A stretch of DNA of 9,722 nucleotides. Source: Gammaproteobacteria bacterium (GTDB taxonomy: Bacteria; Gemmatimonadota; Gemmatimonadetes; Longimicrobiales; Gaopeijiaceae). The stretch spans positions 6,038 through 15,759 of the forward strand of contig VYDD01000167.1 of assembly GCA_009843625.1 (NCBI GenBank). Direction: 5' to 3'. The notes below the pieces were generated by a model. It worked only from the letters and a program-made list of their open reading frames with translations, did not search any database and was not told the origin of the DNA. Below, in pieces: positions 7,939-9,722 of the stretch. Positions within the stretch are counted from its first letter, which is position 1, and every line of letters begins with the position of its first letter. The translations under genes and the position numbers were made by a program.

Positions 7939-9722
7939 TCACTCGACCGTGACCGACTTGGCCAGGTTGCGGGGCTGGTCCACGTCGCAGCCCCGCAGGA
8001 CGGCGATGTGGTAGGCGAGCAGTTGAAGCGGCACCGTGGTGAGCACGGGGCGCAGGAAGGGCAGCGTGTCGGGGACGCGGATGACGTGATCCACCTTGCC
8101 CTCTAGCTCCGAGTTGCCCTCGCTGACGACGGCGATCACGCGCGCGCTCCTCGCCTTCACTTCTTCGATGTTGGAGACGACCTTCGGATAGACGGGGTCG
8201 CTCGGAGCCAGGATCACGACCGGCATGGCCTCGTCGATCAGCGCGATCGGCCCGTGCTTCATCTCCGCCGCGGGATAGCCTTCGGCGTGAATGTAGCTGA
8301 CCTCCTTGAGCTTGAGCGCCCCTTCCAGCGCCACCGGAAACTGGTAGCCGCGGCCCAGATAGAGGAAGTTGGGCGCGTCCTGGTAGGTACGCGCCAGCTC
8401 CAGAATGGAATCGTTCAGCTCAAGGACCTGCTCCACCTGTCCCGGAAGGGCCTGCATGGCCTGGACGATGCGGCGCCCGCCCAGCAGCGAGATCTGCCGG
8501 TGCCGTCCCATCCACAGGGCGAACAGGGCGAGCACCATGAGCTGGCTGGTGAAGGCCTTGGTGGACGCCACCCCCACCTCGGGTCCGGCGTGCAGGTGGC
8601 AGCCGAAGGCGGTCTCGCGCGCGATGGACGAGCCGACCACGTTGACGACTCCCATGGTGCGGGCTCCCCTGCGGCGAGCCTCCCGCAACGCGGCCAGCGT
8701 GTCGGCGGTCTCTCCGGACTGGCTGATCGCGATCACCAGGGTGCGCTCGTCCAGAACCGGGTTCTTGTAGCGGAACTCGGACGCGTACTCGACTTCGACG
8801 GGTATGCGCGCGAGATCCTCGAGCATGTACTCGCCGATCAGCGCCGCGTGCCAGCTGGTTCCGCACGCCGTCATGACCACGCGATCCAGGGAAAGCAACT
8901 CCTCCCGATGCCGCTCGATCCCGCCCAGGCGAGCCATTCCGTCGGCCTCCAGCAGCCGCCCCCGAAGCACGTCGCGCAGACTGCGCGGCTGCTCGAAGAT
9001 CTCCTTCAGCATGAAGTGCTCGAAGCCGCCGCGCTCGATGGCGGACAGGTCCCACGTCACCTGATGCACGGAGCGGCGCACCGTCCCCCGCCCCATATGG
9101 TAGATCCGGTAGCCGGCGGGCTCGAGCTTTGCGTAGTCCCCGTCCGCGAGGTAGACGACGTCGCGCGTCTGGGCCACTACGGCGGCCGCGTCGGACCCCA
9201 CCAGGTACTGGCCCGAAGCTCCCACCCCGAGCAGGAGCGGGCTTCCCTGGCGCGCCGCAACCAGCTTGTCCGGCTCGTGCGCGGAGATCGCCGCGATGCC
9301 GTAGGTGCCCTCGACCCGTTCCAGCGCAAGCGCCAGGGCCTCCTCCAGCGGAGATCCCTCCCTGAGGAAGAAGTCGACCAGGTGCACCACGACTTCGGTG
9401 TCGGTATCGCTCCGGAAGCGGTACCCGCGCGCCTCTAGCCGTCGCCTGAGCAGGCCTGCGTTTTCGATGATGCCGTTGTGGACGAGCGCCACGCCACCGT
9501 CCTGACTGACATGAGGATGGGCGTTGCGCTCGGTTGGGGCCCCGTGGGTGGCCCAGCGCGTATGGGCGATGCCGCAGCTCCCCCCCAGCGAGTCGCGGCC
9601 GATGGCCGCCTCCACCTGCCCCAGCTTGCCCGCCCGCTTCACCACGCTCAGCCGGGCGTCACCGGTGGTCACGGCGAGGCCGGCCGCGTCGTATCCGCGG
9701 TACAGGAGGCGGCGGAGCCCGT
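7939..9722 (-). CDS. glmS: Glutamine--fructose-6-phosphate aminotransferase (isomerizing), 5' end missing
   Basis: Cytoplasmic enzyme making glucosamine 6-phosphate from fructose 6-phosphate and glutamine, the entry to UDP-GlcNAc for peptidoglycan and lipopolysaccharide. 593 residues are visible. By comparison with E. coli GlmS, about 19 N-terminal residues, including the catalytic Cys, lie beyond the window; the visible part begins GLRRLLYRGYDAAGLAV. The glutaminase domain shows CGIAHTRWATHG, an NGIIEN loop and SDTDTEV. Two SIS domains follow, with ACGTSWHA, ISQSGETADT and EVGVASTKAF, then the isomerase motifs EGALKLKE and EMKHGPIALID. The family C-terminus LAKSVTVE carries the conserved Lys of the channel/active site. 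A GTG at 9672 opens the frame internally but is not the start. YRGYDAAG has Ala where most homologues have Ser. The upstream region, and so any glmS ribozyme, is not visible. Confidence 0.97.
   Translation of the reverse strand, partial: GLRRLLYRGYDAAGLAVTTGDARLSVVKRAGKLGQVEAAIGRDSLGGSCGIAHTRWATHGAPTERNAHPHVSQDGGVALVHNGIIENAGLLRRRLEARGYRFRSDTDTEVVVHLVDFFLREGSPLEEALALALERVEGTYGIAAISAHEPDKLVAARQGSPLLLGVGASGQYLVGSDAAAVVAQTRDVVYLADGDYAKLEPAGYRIYHMGRGTVRRSVHQVTWDLSAIERGGFEHFMLKEIFEQPRSLRDVLRGRLLEADGMARLGGIERHREELLSLDRVVMTACGTSWHAALIGEYMLEDLARIPVEVEYASEFRYKNPVLDERTLVIAISQSGETADTLAALREARRRGARTMGVVNVVGSSIARETAFGCHLHAGPEVGVASTKAFTSQLMVLALFALWMGRHRQISLLGGRRIVQAMQALPGQVEQVLELNDSILELARTYQDAPNFLYLGRGYQFPVALEGALKLKEVSYIHAEGYPAAEMKHGPIALIDEAMPVVILAPSDPVYPKVVSNIEEVKARSARVIAVVSEGNSELEGKVDHVIRVPDTLPFLRPVLTTVPLQLLAYHIAVLRGCDVDQPRNLAKSVTVE

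Noticed and set aside
8254..9438. A 394-codon plus-strand open frame antisense to glmS
   Set aside because: Composition is that of an antisense shadow with no recognisable motif, and glmS is fully conserved here.
9670..9722. glmS starting at the GTG at 9672, or a glmS riboswitch in the window
   Set aside because: Conserved glutaminase sequence (YRGYD...) continues in frame to the window edge, so the gene starts outside it and its leader cannot be seen.

Overview
This is a G+C-rich (about two-thirds G+C by eye), densely coded bacterial chromosome segment. Every gene I can support lies on the minus strand, so the biological order runs from high to low coordinates. There are no mobile elements, tRNA or rRNA genes, CRISPR arrays or obvious repeats. 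Lipoprotein-free membrane cytochrome maturation genes, peptidoglycan/LPS precursor synthesis (glmS) and the gene style fit a free-living aerobic or respiring Gram-negative-type bacterium. A Gemmatimonadota-like lineage is my guess from style only and is weakly held.

Right half (9722 to 5267), housekeeping. glmS (5' end cut off by the window) is followed after 61 bp by dtd, maf and glpK. The last three are chained by four-base stop/start overlaps (ATGA, then GTGA), so they look translationally coupled. They supply glucosamine-6-phosphate, proofread D-aminoacyl-tRNA, clean up non-canonical or excess nucleotides, and phosphorylate glycerol.

Left half (5270 to 1), a cytochrome c maturation (System I, Ccm) operon. 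A good sigma70-like promoter overlaps the glpK stop codon and reads into ccmE-ccmF-(TM + zinc-ribbon protein)-ccmA-ccmB-ccmC, then the first codons of another gene at the window edge. CcmA and CcmB form the ATPase and permease that release holo-CcmE. CcmC loads heme onto CcmE. CcmF, with the missing or divergent CcmH/CcmI partners, transfers heme to apocytochrome.

The notable point is that CcmE has Cys-x-x-x-Tyr at the covalent heme-binding site where the classical protein has His-x-x-x-Tyr, while the heme-ligand histidines of CcmC and CcmF are all intact. The Cys variant is known from archaea and some sulfate reducers with a reduced Ccm set. Here it sits beside an unusual 160-residue protein that looks like the N-terminal membrane/cytoplasmic part of CcmI with a C-terminal four-Cys zinc ribbon. 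No ccmD follows ccmC, and no ccmG or ccmH is visible inside the window. That variant Ccm locus is the best candidate for something under-described. The right half is ordinary.
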